From assembly GCF_019977355.1 (NCBI RefSeq), contig NZ_AP024655.1, positions 248,001 through 312,000 of the forward strand: 64,000 bases of DNA, written 5' to 3'. The notes under the pieces were generated by a model. It did no database searches. It was not told where the DNA came from and was given only the letters and a program-made list of their open reading frames with translations. This DNA comes from Arthrobacter sp. NicSoilB8 (GTDB lineage Bacteria > Actinomycetota > Actinomycetes > Actinomycetales > Micrococcaceae). Numbering within the stretch: the first letter of the stretch is position 1; each line of letters opens with the position of its first letter. The position numbers were made by a program, and so were the translations under genes. Shown piece by piece: positions 35,296 to 43,607 of the stretch.

Positions 35296-36208
35296 ACCAG
35301 GACGCCTCGGCGTCGGGATCATCGGCGCAGGGAAGGTCGGTGCCGTCCTGGGGGCGGCGCTGCGCGGAGCCGAGCACGCCGTCATCGGCGTGTCCGCCGT
35401 TTCGGACGCGAGCCGCGAACGCGCCGAAACACTGCTGCCCGGGGTCCCGGTCCTGGAGGTGCAGGACATTGTGGAGCGCGCCGAACTGGTCCTGCTCGCC
35501 GTACCGGATGACGCCCTCGGCCCGCTCGTGGAGGGGCTCGCCAAACTCGGCGCCTGGCAGCCCGGCCAGCTCGTGGCGCACACTTCGGGGCGCTTCGGCG
35601 TCGGGATCCTGCACCCGGTCCGGGCCGCCGGCGCCGTGCCGCTCGCGCTGCACCCGGCCATGACGTTCACCGGCATGAGCCTGGACCTCACGCGGCTTCT
35701 GGACTGCACCTTCGGCGTCACGGCCGACGCCGCGATGCTGCCGATTGCCCAGGCCCTCGTCGTCGAAATGGGCGCCGAGCCTGTCGCGATCGCAGAGGCC
35801 GACCGGGTCCTCTACCACGCGGCCCTCGCGCACGGCTCGAACCACCTGGTCACGCTCGTGGCACAGGCCTCGCAGCTGCTCCGGGAAGTCGGCGTCGACG
35901 CCCCGGACCGGATGCTGGGCCCGCTGCTGCGCGCCACGCTCGAGAACGCGCTCGCCTCCGGCGAATCGGCCCTGACCGGGCCGGTTGCCCGGGGCGATGC
36001 CGGCACGGTTGCCGCGCACGCCGGCGCCCTTCGCGAGTACGACGGCGGCTCGGCCGGCGATATTCTTGAGGCGTACCTGGCCATGGCCCGGGCGACAGCC
36101 CGCCGGGCAGGAAGCCGCGGGCTCTTGAAGCCGGAACAACTCCACGGCATCGAACAGGCGCTCGGCGGCCCCGACCAGAACGGGACGCACGCCCCGGAAG
36201 GACCCTGA
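35288..36208 (+). CDS. Rossmann-fold and DUF2520 domain protein
   Basis: A 306-residue dehydrogenase-like protein. The N-terminal Rossmann motif is [18 protein letters not shown]. The C-terminal helical DUF2520 domain includes LHPAMTFTG and [17 protein letters not shown]. It resembles 6-phosphogluconate-dehydrogenase-like oxidoreductases. It lies immediately before panC, as Rv3603c does in M. tuberculosis (from memory), so a ketopantoate-reductase-like role in pantothenate synthesis is suspected but unproven. AGGAAG precedes the ATG by about 9 nt. It overlaps the previous gene by 8 bp and ends 1 bp before panC. Confidence 0.87.
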   Translation: MAKPGRLGVGIIGAGKVGAVLGAALRGAEHAVIGVSAVSDASRERAETLLPGVPVLEVQDIVERAELVLLAVPDDALGPLVEGLAKLGAWQPGQLVAHTSGRFGVGILHPVRAAGAVPLALHPAMTFTGMSLDLTRLLDCTFGVTADAAMLPIAQALVVEMGAEPVAIAEADRVLYHAALAHGSNHLVTLVAQASQLLREVGVDAPDRMLGPLLRATLENALASGESALTGPVARGDAGTVAAHAGALREYDGGSAGDILEAYLAMARATARRAGSRGLLKPEQLHGIEQALGGPDQNGTHAPEGP

Positions 36209-36209
36209 C

Positions 36210-37112
36210 ATGGCAATCCAACTCGTCACCACGGCTGCCCAGCTCCGCGCCGCAAGCGCCCGGCTGCTGGCACGGCAGGGCGGCACGTCCCAGGGGCTCG
36301 TGCCCACCATGGGCGCCCTGCACGAGGGGCATGCCCAACTGGCAAGGACCGCCGTCGCCCAGAACGATGTGGTGGTGGCCAGCATCTTCGTCAACCCCCT
36401 GCAGTTTGGCGAAGCCGCGGACCTGGACCGCTACCCCCGGACCCTGGAAGCCGACCTCGCCCTGCTCGACGCCGAAGGCGTGGACCTGGCGTTCGCGCCC
36501 GGCGTCGAGGAGGTCTACCCCGGCGGGGAACCGCTCGTGCGGGTCACCGCGGGCCCCCTGGGCGAAAAGTGGGAGGGCGCGTCCCGGCCCGGGCACTTTG
36601 ACGGCGCCCTGACCGTCGTCGCGAAACTGCTCCACTACGGCATCCCGGGGACCGGCCTGCCCGGCGGCGGCCAGCCGGCCTACCGCGCCTACTTCGGCCA
36701 GAAGGACGCGCAGCAGCTGGCGCTGGTCCAGCGCATGGTGGCAGACCTGAACTTCCCGGTGGAGATCGTGCCCGTGCCCATCGTTCGCTCAGCCGACGGC
36801 CTGGCATTGTCCAGCCGCAACCGCTTCCTCTCCGCGGACCAGCGCGAGGCCGCCCTGGTCCTCTCCCGAGCTCTGCGGCTCATCGAGGACCGCGCCGCCG
36901 CGCATGAGCCCCTGGACATCGAATCCGCGCAGGCCCTGGTCCGCTCCCAGCCGCTGGTGGAACTGGACTACTTCGAGGTGGTGGACCCGCGGACCCTGGA
37001 GCCCCTCGCGGAGAACTGCAGGGACACCCCCTTCCGCGGCGAGGCGCTGGCGATCATTGCCGCCAAGGTCGGTCCCGTCCGGCTCATCGACAACGCGCCC
37101 CTGAACTCCTGA
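36210..37112 (+). CDS. panC: pantothenate synthetase
   Basis: Condenses pantoate and beta-alanine with ATP to pantothenate (vitamin B5). It is 300 residues. The HIGH-like motif is TMGALHEGH (33-41), the pantoate-binding region is FVNPLQFG, and the later ATP/substrate motifs are [27 protein letters not shown] and the KMSKS equivalent SSRN. It is the last gene of the coupled run from folE. The usual next gene, panD, is not here; a family A hairpin and an unrelated exporter follow. Confidence 0.95.
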   Translation: MAIQLVTTAAQLRAASARLLARQGGTSQGLVPTMGALHEGHAQLARTAVAQNDVVVASIFVNPLQFGEAADLDRYPRTLEADLALLDAEGVDLAFAPGVEEVYPGGEPLVRVTAGPLGEKWEGASRPGHFDGALTVVAKLLHYGIPGTGLPGGGQPAYRAYFGQKDAQQLALVQRMVADLNFPVEIVPVPIVRSADGLALSSRNRFLSADQREAALVLSRALRLIEDRAAAHEPLDIESAQALVRSQPLVELDYFEVVDPRTLEPLAENCRDTPFRGEALAIIAAKVGPVRLIDNAPLNS

Positions 37113-37150
37113 CTGCTTGAAATCCTGACTGCCTGACCCAGCCGGCAGAA

Positions 37151-37215
37151 GCAACGCGGGGTCAGATCCGGGCCATGTTGCCCCCAACCATGGGCCGTAT
37201 CTGACCCCGCGTTGC
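37151..37215. repeat. family A intergenic hairpin, copy 3
   Basis: 65 bp with 27-nt arms (37151-37177 and 37189-37215). The outer stem GCAACGCGGGGTCA is constant, but the next bases are GAT on the left and ATC on the right instead of CTT/AAG in the other copies, so pairing is kept. It lies 38 bp past panC and 116 bp before the exporter gene. Confidence 0.85.
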
Positions 37216-37331
37216 ATGTCCGGCGACGGAATTTTGCTTGCGGAGGGAATTCGGGCGGGGCTTAGACTGTTGCAACCTGCAGCAGCGCCGACGCTCGCCG
37301 GACCCACACCCACCGCCCTGAGGGAATCCCC

Positions 37332-38840
37332 ATGTCAACAGACGTCTCTTCCAACGCCGCCGGCACCGCCGGACCGGGCGCTGCCCCCGCCATCGCAGGA
37401 CCGGCGACGCCGCCCGCGTCTAACGCGCCCACTGTGGCCACCGGGCCGGTGAAGATGTCCCGGGAGTCCGTCACCATCATCGTCACGCTGCTGGTGGCCA
37501 CCTTCGTTGTGATCCTCAACGAGACCATCATGAACGTGGCCCTGCAGCGCCTGATGGTGGATCTCAACGTCGATGCGCCCACCGTGCAATGGCTGTCCAC
37601 GGGCTTCATGCTCACCATGGCCGTGGTCATTCCGACCACCGGGTTCATCCTGCAGCGGCTGTCCACCCGCGCCGTGTTCATGCTGGCCATGGGGCTGTTC
37701 TCCGGCGGCACACTGCTGGCAGCCGTCGCGCCGGGCTTCGAGGTCCTGCTGCTGGCCCGCATCGTCCAGGCCGGCGGCACGGCCATCATGCTGCCGCTTC
37801 TGATGACCACCATCCTCACGCTCGTGCCGCTGGAACGCCGCGGCGCCGTCATGGGCAACGTCAGCATCGCCATATCGGTGGCGCCGGCGCTGGGCCCCAC
37901 GGTTTCCGGCCTGATCCTCCAGCATTTTTCCTGGCGGTTCATGTTCGTCTTCGTGCTGCCGATCGCCCTTGCCGCACTTGCCATCGGGGCCAGATACCTC
38001 ACCAACATCGGTGAGACCGAGAAGACCCGGCTGGATGCCCTCTCGGTGGTGCTGACGGTTCCCGCGTTCGGCGGACTGGTGTACGGCCTGAGCCAGATCG
38101 GCGGCGGCGACGCCGGATCCCGCACTCCGGCCGTGCTGGCGCTGGCTGTCGGCGTGGTGGCCCTGGCGGTCTTCGTCCTGCGCCAACTGAAGCTCCAAAA
38201 GAGCGACCGGCCCCTGCTGGACCTGCGTGCCTTCAGCTTCCGGATGTTCACGGTGTCCGTCCTGCTGCTTGTCGTGGCCATGATCGCGCTGTTCGGCGCG
38301 GTGATCCTGCTGCCGCTGTACCTGCAGGAAATCCGCGGCCTGAAATCGCTCGAGACCGGTCTGGTGCTGCTTCCCGGCGGCCTCGCCATGGGCCTGCTGG
38401 GGCCTTTTATCGGCCGCGTGTTCGACAAGGTCGGGCCCCTGCCGCTGACAGTGACGGGCTCGGTCATGATGGTGCTGTCGCTCTGGCAGTTCTCCAGGCT
38501 GGATGCCGCGTCACCGGTGGGGTGGATCATCGCCCTGCACGTGACACTGAGCCTGGGCCTGGCGCTCTTGTTCACCCCCGCCTTCACAACCGGCCTGAAC
38601 CCGCTGCCCCCGCACCTGTACTCACATGGTTCGGCCATCATGAGCACGCTGCAGCAGGTGGCCGGCGCCGCCGGCACGGCGCTCCTGGTCTCGATCTACG
38701 CCTTCGTGGCCGCTGCCTCGGGCATGGTCGCCGGCATGCAGGCGGCGTTCCTGACGGCGGCAATCATAGCCGTGGCCGCCGTCGTGCTGTCCGCCATGAT
38801 GCGCAAAACCGAAGGCGCGGCACAGCCCGCCGCCCACTAA
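37332..38840 (+). CDS. DHA2-family MFS exporter
   Basis: A 502-residue multidrug-type proton antiporter (EmrB/QacA, about 14 transmembrane helices). After a polar Ala/Pro/Thr-rich N-terminus of about 45 residues, helix 1 opens VTIIVTLLVATFVVILNETIMNVALQRL, with the family's NETI motif. Antiporter motif C appears in helix 5 as GNVSIAISVAPALGPTVSGLIL. The ATG at 37332 has GAGGGAA 5 nt upstream. No regulator is adjacent and the substrate is unknown. The gene is enclosed by two family A hairpins, one 116 bp upstream and one 11 bp downstream. Confidence 0.93.
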   Translation: MSTDVSSNAAGTAGPGAAPAIAGPATPPASNAPTVATGPVKMSRESVTIIVTLLVATFVVILNETIMNVALQRLMVDLNVDAPTVQWLSTGFMLTMAVVIPTTGFILQRLSTRAVFMLAMGLFSGGTLLAAVAPGFEVLLLARIVQAGGTAIMLPLLMTTILTLVPLERRGAVMGNVSIAISVAPALGPTVSGLILQHFSWRFMFVFVLPIALAALAIGARYLTNIGETEKTRLDALSVVLTVPAFGGLVYGLSQIGGGDAGSRTPAVLALAVGVVALAVFVLRQLKLQKSDRPLLDLRAFSFRMFTVSVLLLVVAMIALFGAVILLPLYLQEIRGLKSLETGLVLLPGGLAMGLLGPFIGRVFDKVGPLPLTVTGSVMMVLSLWQFSRLDAASPVGWIIALHVTLSLGLALLFTPAFTTGLNPLPPHLYSHGSAIMSTLQQVAGAAGTALLVSIYAFVAAASGMVAGMQAAFLTAAIIAVAAVVLSAMMRKTEGAAQPAAH

Positions 38841-38851
38841 CCCACGCAACA

Positions 38852-38916
38852 GCAACGCGGGGTCACTTAGCGCCGGTCCGGACGTCCGGAATGGGCGCTA
38901 AGTGACCCCGCGTTGC
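38852..38916. repeat. family A intergenic hairpin, copy 4
   Basis: 65 bp, arms 38852-38879 and 38888-38916, with outer stem GCAACGCGGGGTCACTTA and inner stem GCGCC/GGCGC. It lies between convergent genes, 11 bp past the exporter stop and 25 bp before the hydrolase stop, so it could end both transcripts. Confidence 0.87.
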
Positions 38917-38940
38917 TTGGTGGGCGGTGTCTGGTGGGGG

Positions 38941-39774
38941 TCAGCCTGCGTAGAACGCGCTGAGTTCGGCGATCAGCTTGTCCGGTGCCTTGTTGACGCC
39001 GTCGTGGCCCATGCCCGGCAGGATCGTGTAGCTGGAGCCGGAGAGGACGTCGTGGATCTGGGCGCAGGCGACACCGAAGTAGGCCGGGCTCTTTTCGCCC
39101 ACAATAATCAGCGTCTCCAGCGGCAGCTCCAGGAACGGTTCGGCCGGCATGTCCGCGGCGATGATTGCCTTGATCTCGCGCACACCGGTCTGCATGAGGT
39201 CACGCAGCTGCTTGCCAATCGGGGTGCCGGCCGAGAGCTTGTTCGCCAGCGTCAGCATGGACAGCGGCATCCGGGACAGTGCGCTGCCGGTTTCCAGGCC
39301 CTTGAGCAGGACGGCGAGTGCGCGGTCGTCGTCGCCGGCCGCCGTCGCCCGTTCGTATTCGGGGGTCCAGTCCGCCGTGACACTGTGGTTGACGGACACG
39401 GCCGGGTCGTACACAGCCAGCCGTTCCACCGGCAGTGTGCGGGCCGCGTGCAAGGCCACCGCCCCGCCGAAGCTGTGGCCGAACACATCCGTGCTGGACG
39501 TGTGCTTCATGACGGCGTCGAGGTCGTGGATGTCCACGTCCAGGGTGTAGTTCTCCGGCTGAGGGGAGGACGAGCCCCGGCCGCGCCGGTTGAAAGTGTG
39601 CACCGGCCGGCCCAGCGAGGCGCTGAGTTTCTGCGCGAAACGGGTGTAGTCGGCGGCCGTCACCATCGAGGCAGGCACGACGACGATGCCCGAACCCGCC
39701 GAGGCGAGCTCGGCGCCCGTGCTGAAAAGCTCGATGGTTCCGCCGTCGGGGGTTCTGATGTTCTCGCGGGTCAT
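38941..39774 (-). CDS. alpha/beta hydrolase (paralogue 1)
   Basis: A 277-residue alpha/beta-fold hydrolase. The nucleophile elbow is GHSFGG, the oxyanion region is near VVVPASMVTAADY, and the catalytic His is in GMGHDG near the end. The stretch FNRRGRGSSSPQPENY is shared with the hydrolase at 40555-41601 (YNRRGRAGSSPQPAGY), as are AVYDPAVS/TYDAAVS and the following helices, so the two are paralogues separated only by tdk. The substrate is unknown. No Shine-Dalgarno; TAGGCT ends 6 nt before the ATG. Confidence 0.9.
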   Translation of the reverse strand: MTRENIRTPDGGTIELFSTGAELASAGSGIVVVPASMVTAADYTRFAQKLSASLGRPVHTFNRRGRGSSSPQPENYTLDVDIHDLDAVMKHTSSTDVFGHSFGGAVALHAARTLPVERLAVYDPAVSVNHSVTADWTPEYERATAAGDDDRALAVLLKGLETGSALSRMPLSMLTLANKLSAGTPIGKQLRDLMQTGVREIKAIIAADMPAEPFLELPLETLIIVGEKSPAYFGVACAQIHDVLSGSSYTILPGMGHDGVNKAPDKLIAELSAFYAG

Positions 39775-39786
39775 GATCCGAGCCTA
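39775..39786 (-). promoter_or_regulatory. probable leaderless promoter of alpha/beta hydrolase 1
   Basis: On the minus strand TAGGCT (39786-39781) is followed by 6 nt (CGGATC) and the ATG at 39774. It has the same hexamer and spacing as at folE and at 54512. Confidence 0.5.
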
Positions 39787-39803
39787 GCCGAGCACACGCC
39801 CGG

Positions 39804-39863
39804 GTGCAGTAAGCAGTGCAGTAGTCGGTGCAGTAACCAGTGCAGTAAACGGCGCAGCAGGAG
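39804..39863. repeat. 12-bp tandem repeat between tdk and alpha/beta hydrolase 1
   Basis: Four units of GTGCAGTA plus four variable bases (39804, 39816, 39828, 39840) and a fifth, degenerate one at 39852. The array begins 7 bp past the tdk stop and occupies most of the 95-bp gap. Confidence 0.8.
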
Positions 39864-39869
39864 GCGGTG

Positions 39870-40496
39870 CTAGTTGCCCAGCCGGCCGCCGGAGACCTCG
39901 AGGTAGCAGGCGCCGCAGAGCGACTCGTACCAGACGTCCTGGCCGTCGATCGCGACCTGGTCGCCGTCGAACACCACGTGGTCCCCGATCCGGCGGGTGT
40001 TGAAGATGGCCTTGCGTCCGCAGCGGCAGATGGTCTTGAGCTCTTCGAGCGTGTGCGCAATCTCCAGGAGCCGCAGGGACCCCGGGAAGGCGCGCGTCCG
40101 GAAGTCGGTGCGGATTCCGTAGGCGAGGACGGGGACGTTGTCCAGGACCGCGATCCGGAACAGATCGTCCACCTGCTCCGGCTCCAGGAACTGTGCCTCG
40201 TCCACCAGCAGGCATGCCACCGGCGCGGTGTCCACGTGCTGGAGCAGGGCGTCGGGGTCATCGCCGTGGGCTTGGGCGGTGAAAAGCTTGCGGGCCGACG
40301 CGCCGGCAGGGACCAGGAAGTCCACCGAGCGGGTCATGCCGAGCCGGGACACGACGTCGGCATCGCCCTTGGTGTCGACGTCCGGCTTGGCCAGCAGAAC
40401 CCGCTGCCCGCGTTCCTCATAGTTGAACGCCGCCTGCAGCAGCCCCGTCGACTTGCCGGAGTTCATGGCGCCGTAGCGGAAATAGAGCTTGGCCAA
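39870..40496 (-). CDS. tdk: thymidine kinase
   Basis: Phosphorylates thymidine to dTMP (salvage). The 208-residue type II enzyme has P-loop GAMNSGKST (9-17), the DEAQFLEPEQVDDL catalytic/magnesium block, the zinc ligands CRCG and CGAC in the C-terminal half, and the lasso-loop region ending in the tail ACYLEVSGGRLGN. The start is TTG at 40496, read MAKLYFRYG, with AAAGGA 5 nt upstream inside the palindrome CCTTTCGAAAGG. Unusually, it lies between two paralogous hydrolase genes on the same strand. Confidence 0.95.
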   Translation of the reverse strand: MAKLYFRYGAMNSGKSTGLLQAAFNYEERGQRVLLAKPDVDTKGDADVVSRLGMTRSVDFLVPAGASARKLFTAQAHGDDPDALLQHVDTAPVACLLVDEAQFLEPEQVDDLFRIAVLDNVPVLAYGIRTDFRTRAFPGSLRLLEIAHTLEELKTICRCGRKAIFNTRRIGDHVVFDGDQVAIDGQDVWYESLCGACYLEVSGGRLGN

Positions 40497-40554
40497 GGGG
40501 GTCCTTTCGAAAGGGTCGCCCCCGATTCTAGCGGCAGGCCGCGTCAGCGGTCCG

Positions 40555-41601
40555 TCAGCGTCCCGGCCAGGACCGCCGCAGACGGGCCGGGATACGCCCG
40601 GTGATGCCCGGCATTCCGCGGGCCGCGGCGCCTGCCGCGAAGCCCGCCGCCGGGCCGGCCGTCAGACCCGTCCCGCGGCCGGGGGCCGGAGCCGCGGCGC
40701 CCGGACCGCCGAGTAGGAACCGTGCCGCCCGGAGGGCGAGCCGGTTTCCCGGCCGGATGGGACCTTCGTGCAGCTGCCCGGGAACGACGGCGAAGCTCAG
40801 CGCGGGAACTGCGTCGGCGAGCTGACGGCCCGTCTCGGCGAAGTATGCAGGGCTCCAGCCGCCGCTGAGCATGAGTGTAGGGGTGGTGATCGAGGCGAAA
40901 TCGGCGAGTTCGGCATCGGCATCCAGAACGGCCCGCATCTCGGCAACGGCCGTGGGCAGCAGCTCCCGCATTTCGGCACCCAGGCTGGTCCGGGCCGAAA
41001 GGATGCTCAGCATGCGCAGCGCGCCCAGGGGCAGCCGGGACACCGGGCCCGCCGTCTCCAGTCCCTGCACCAGATGGGCCCAGGCCTCGTCAAGCTTCCC
41101 GGCGGCCACGGACCGCTCAAGCTCGGGCCGCCAGCGTTGGCTGAGGTTCCCGGCGAGGCTGACGGCGGCGTCGTAGGTCACCATCCGGCGGATCGGCACG
41201 CTCCGGGCGGCCTGCAGCGCCACAAACCCGCCATAGCTGTGCGCCACGACGTCGCTCGCGCCGGTCTCGCGGAGCACGGCTGCCAGGTCGGCCACCTCGG
41301 TGGCGGCGGAATACCCTGCGGGCTGGGGTGAGGAACCGGCGCGCCCGCGCCGGTTGTAGCAGTGAACCGGCTGGCCCAGCAGCCGGCCCATCCTTCGGGC
41401 GAACGGGAGGTAGAGCGTATCGGTGACCAGCGTGCCGTGCACGACGACGACGCCGGTTCCCTCCCCCCGCGGCCTTTGGGCCGGGGCGGCCGCTGCGGCG
41501 CCGGCTGCGGCGGATCCGCCCCGCTCACGCGCCGCCGGGCGAATGGTGTGCAGCTCGAGGTGCCCCTCGCCGTCGTCGGTCCCCACAGTCCACGTCTCCA
41601 C
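40555..41601 (-). CDS. alpha/beta hydrolase (paralogue 2)
   Basis: A 348-residue paralogue of the hydrolase at 38941-39774, with a nucleophile elbow AHSYGG and the shared YNRRGRAGSSPQP block. It carries two extras: an Ala/Gly-rich insert of about 35 residues near the N-terminus and an Ala/Gly/Pro/Arg-rich C-terminal tail of about 55 residues. The residue at the usual catalytic His position lies in GQLHEGP. The GTG at 41601 gives METWTVGTDDG. Reading further upstream collides with the lysS promoter and lysS itself. TAGACT lies 7 nt before the GTG, so a leaderless transcript is likely. Confidence 0.85.
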   Translation of the reverse strand: METWTVGTDDGEGHLELHTIRPAARERGGSAAAGAAAAAPAQRPRGEGTGVVVVHGTLVTDTLYLPFARRMGRLLGQPVHCYNRRGRAGSSPQPAGYSAATEVADLAAVLRETGASDVVAHSYGGFVALQAARSVPIRRMVTYDAAVSLAGNLSQRWRPELERSVAAGKLDEAWAHLVQGLETAGPVSRLPLGALRMLSILSARTSLGAEMRELLPTAVAEMRAVLDADAELADFASITTPTLMLSGGWSPAYFAETGRQLADAVPALSFAVVPGQLHEGPIRPGNRLALRAARFLLGGPGAAAPAPGRGTGLTAGPAAGFAAGAAARGMPGITGRIPARLRRSWPGR

Positions 41602-41732
41602 AGCCCCGAGTCTATTCCCGCACCCCGTCCCCCGCGCGCGGCCCGTGGGATCCGCGGGTGCCGCCCCGGCCGAACCGGCCGGGGACCTGCCCGGACCCGA
41701 CCGGGCCGAAATCGACGGTAAACTTGGGGATT
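41602..41732. promoter_or_regulatory. divergent leaderless promoters for alpha/beta hydrolase 2 and lysS
   Basis: This 131-bp gap carries TAGACT at 41614-41609 on the minus strand, 7 nt before the GTG at 41601. On the plus strand TAAACT is at 41719-41724, 8 nt before the GTG at 41733. Neither gene has a Shine-Dalgarno. An 8-bp GC hairpin (41664-41671 with 41677-41684) stands between them. Confidence 0.5.
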
Positions 41733-43265
41733 GTGACTTCCCAAAACACCCCTGCCCCGATCCAAGCCGCCGAGCCGCACGACGCCAGCGAACAGACGCG
41801 CATCCGCATGGAGAAGCGCGCCAAGCTGATCGAACGCGGCGTCGAGGCTTATCCGGTGGGTGTCGAGCGTACACACTCGCTCACGGAAATCCGCGAGAAG
41901 TACGCCCACCTGCAGCCCGACGAAACCACCGGCGCCGTCGTCGGCGTGACCGGCCGCATTGTCTTCATCCGCAACACGGGCAAGCTCTGCTTCGCCACCC
42001 TCCAGGAGGGCGGCCTCGACGGCAAGGCCGTGCGGCTGCAGGTCATGCTGAGCCTGGCCAACATCGGTGAGGAAGCGCTCGCGGAATGGAAGTCCCTCGT
42101 GGACCTGGGCGACCACGTCTTCATCACGGGCGAGGTCATCTCCTCACGCCGCGGCGAGCTGTCCGTCATGGCCGACTCCTGGACCATGGCTTCGAAGGCA
42201 CTGCGCCCGCTGCCCGTGCTGCACGCCGGGCTGAACGAGGAAACCCGCGTCCGCCAGCGCTACGTGGACCTCATCGTCCGCGACGAAGCCCGCGAGATGG
42301 TCTACACCCGCGCCGCGATCACCCGCTCCATCCGCGAAACCCTGCACCGCCAGGGCTACGTCGAGGTCGAAACCCCCATGCTGCAGCTGGTTCACGGCGG
42401 CGCCACGGCCCGCCCCTTCGAGACGCACATGAACGCGTTCGACCAGAAGATGACGCTGCGCATCGCCACCGAGCTCTACCTCAAGCGCACGGTGGTCGGC
42501 GGGATCGACCGTGTCTACGACATGGGCCGGGTCTTCCGCAACGAGGGAGTGGACTCCACGCACAGCCCCGAGTTCACCACGTTGGAGTCCTACGAGGCGT
42601 GGGCGGACCAGTTCGTCATGGCGGACCGGATCAAGGAGATCATCCTCGATGCCGCCGACGCCGCCGGTGTGGGTCGGGTCCTGCAGACAGAGGCGGGGGA
42701 GATCAACCTCGACGGCGACTGGGCCTGGATGGCGGTCTACCCGGGACTTTCCGAATTCGTTGGACAGGAAGTCACTCCCGACACCCCGGTGGCCGACCTG
42801 CTGGAACTGGCTGCCAAGCACGAGGTCAAGGTCGACGCCGCCTGGGACGCCGAGAAGCTCGTTGTCGAACTCTTCGGTGAACTCGTGGAGCCCACGCTGC
42901 TCAACCCCACGTTCGTCTACGACTATCCGCCGTCCGCCCAGCCGCTGGCCCGCCAGCACCGCGAGGACGGCCGCCTGATCGAAGCCTGGGACCTCATCAT
43001 CGGCGGCATGGAGCGTGGCACGGCGTTCTCCGAACTGATCGACCCGGTGATCCAGCGCGAACGCCTCACCGAGCAGTCCCGCCGCTCCGCCGCGGGCGAC
43101 GTGGAGGCCATGCAGCTGGATGAGGACTTCCTCCGCGCGCTCGAATACGGTGCGCCGCCCATGGGTGGGATCGGCCTGGGCATCGACCGCCTCGTCATGC
43201 TCTTCACCGGCGCCGGCATCCGCGAAACGATCCTTTTCCCGCTGCTGAAGCCCGAAGGACACTGA
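41733..43265 (+). CDS. lysS: lysyl-tRNA synthetase, class II
   Basis: Charges tRNA-Lys. It is 510 residues. The N-terminal OB-fold anticodon-binding domain (about 60-180) includes VVGVTGRIVFIRNTGKLCFATLQ. The class II core follows, with motif 2 VFRNEGVDSTHSPEFTTLE and motif 3 GGIGLGIDRLVMLFTG. FVYDYPPSAQPLARQHREDGRLIEAWDL lies in the insertion region. The GTG at 41733 is the most upstream start compatible with the leaderless promoter; an in-frame ATG at 41658 would overlap the divergent promoter region. Downstream order small protein - lsr2 - clpC parallels M. tuberculosis lysX/lysS-lsr2-clpC1 (from memory). Confidence 0.95.
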   Translation: MTSQNTPAPIQAAEPHDASEQTRIRMEKRAKLIERGVEAYPVGVERTHSLTEIREKYAHLQPDETTGAVVGVTGRIVFIRNTGKLCFATLQEGGLDGKAVRLQVMLSLANIGEEALAEWKSLVDLGDHVFITGEVISSRRGELSVMADSWTMASKALRPLPVLHAGLNEETRVRQRYVDLIVRDEAREMVYTRAAITRSIRETLHRQGYVEVETPMLQLVHGGATARPFETHMNAFDQKMTLRIATELYLKRTVVGGIDRVYDMGRVFRNEGVDSTHSPEFTTLESYEAWADQFVMADRIKEIILDAADAAGVGRVLQTEAGEINLDGDWAWMAVYPGLSEFVGQEVTPDTPVADLLELAAKHEVKVDAAWDAEKLVVELFGELVEPTLLNPTFVYDYPPSAQPLARQHREDGRLIEAWDLIIGGMERGTAFSELIDPVIQRERLTEQSRRSAAGDVEAMQLDEDFLRALEYGAPPMGGIGLGIDRLVMLFTGAGIRETILFPLLKPEGH

Positions 43266-43267
43266 GC

Positions 43268-43450
43268 ATGGACTACATCGCCGTATTGCTGCCCCCCATC
43301 GTCGTAGGCCTGCTTTTCTGGTTTGCCATGAAATCCATATTCAATGCCGACAAATCAGAGCGCCAGGCAGAAGCCCGCGCACATGCCGAAGCGGTCGCCC
43401 GAGCGGAAGCCCACACCCCGGAGCAGGATTCCGGGCCCGTCGGGGGCTAA
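43268..43450 (+). CDS. small single-pass membrane protein
   Basis: A 60-residue protein starting 2 bp after the lysS stop, so translation is coupled. Residues 4-22 form one transmembrane helix (YIAVLLPPIVVGLLFWFAM), followed by a short basic turn and a 30-residue Ala/Glu/Arg helix (AEARAHAEAVARAEAH). Function unknown. Similar short proteins sit between lysS and lsr2 in other Micrococcaceae as far as I recall. Confidence 0.8.
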   Translation: MDYIAVLLPPIVVGLLFWFAMKSIFNADKSERQAEARAHAEAVARAEAHTPEQDSGPVGG

Positions 43451-43519
43451 TTCCCGCCGCAAAGAACTAAAGGCCGCCTATTGCGACCTGTAGGTTTCCT
43501 TTGGCCTGAGTTTTGCGCT

Positions 43520-43549
43520 TTGACTCCCTGCCGTAAAGCGGAGGATACT
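43520..43549 (+). promoter_or_regulatory. sigma70-like promoter of lsr2
   Basis: TTGACT (43520-43525), an 18-nt spacer, then GATACT (43544-43549). The surrounding 43451-43607 is the most AT-rich stretch in the window, which suits self-binding by an AT-preferring nucleoid protein. The leader would be about 50 nt. Confidence 0.65.
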
Positions 43550-43607
43550 TTTTAACAGATACGTCCTGCTTTTCTAAACACTCGTCCTTTTGGAAAGAGA
43601 GTCTTTT

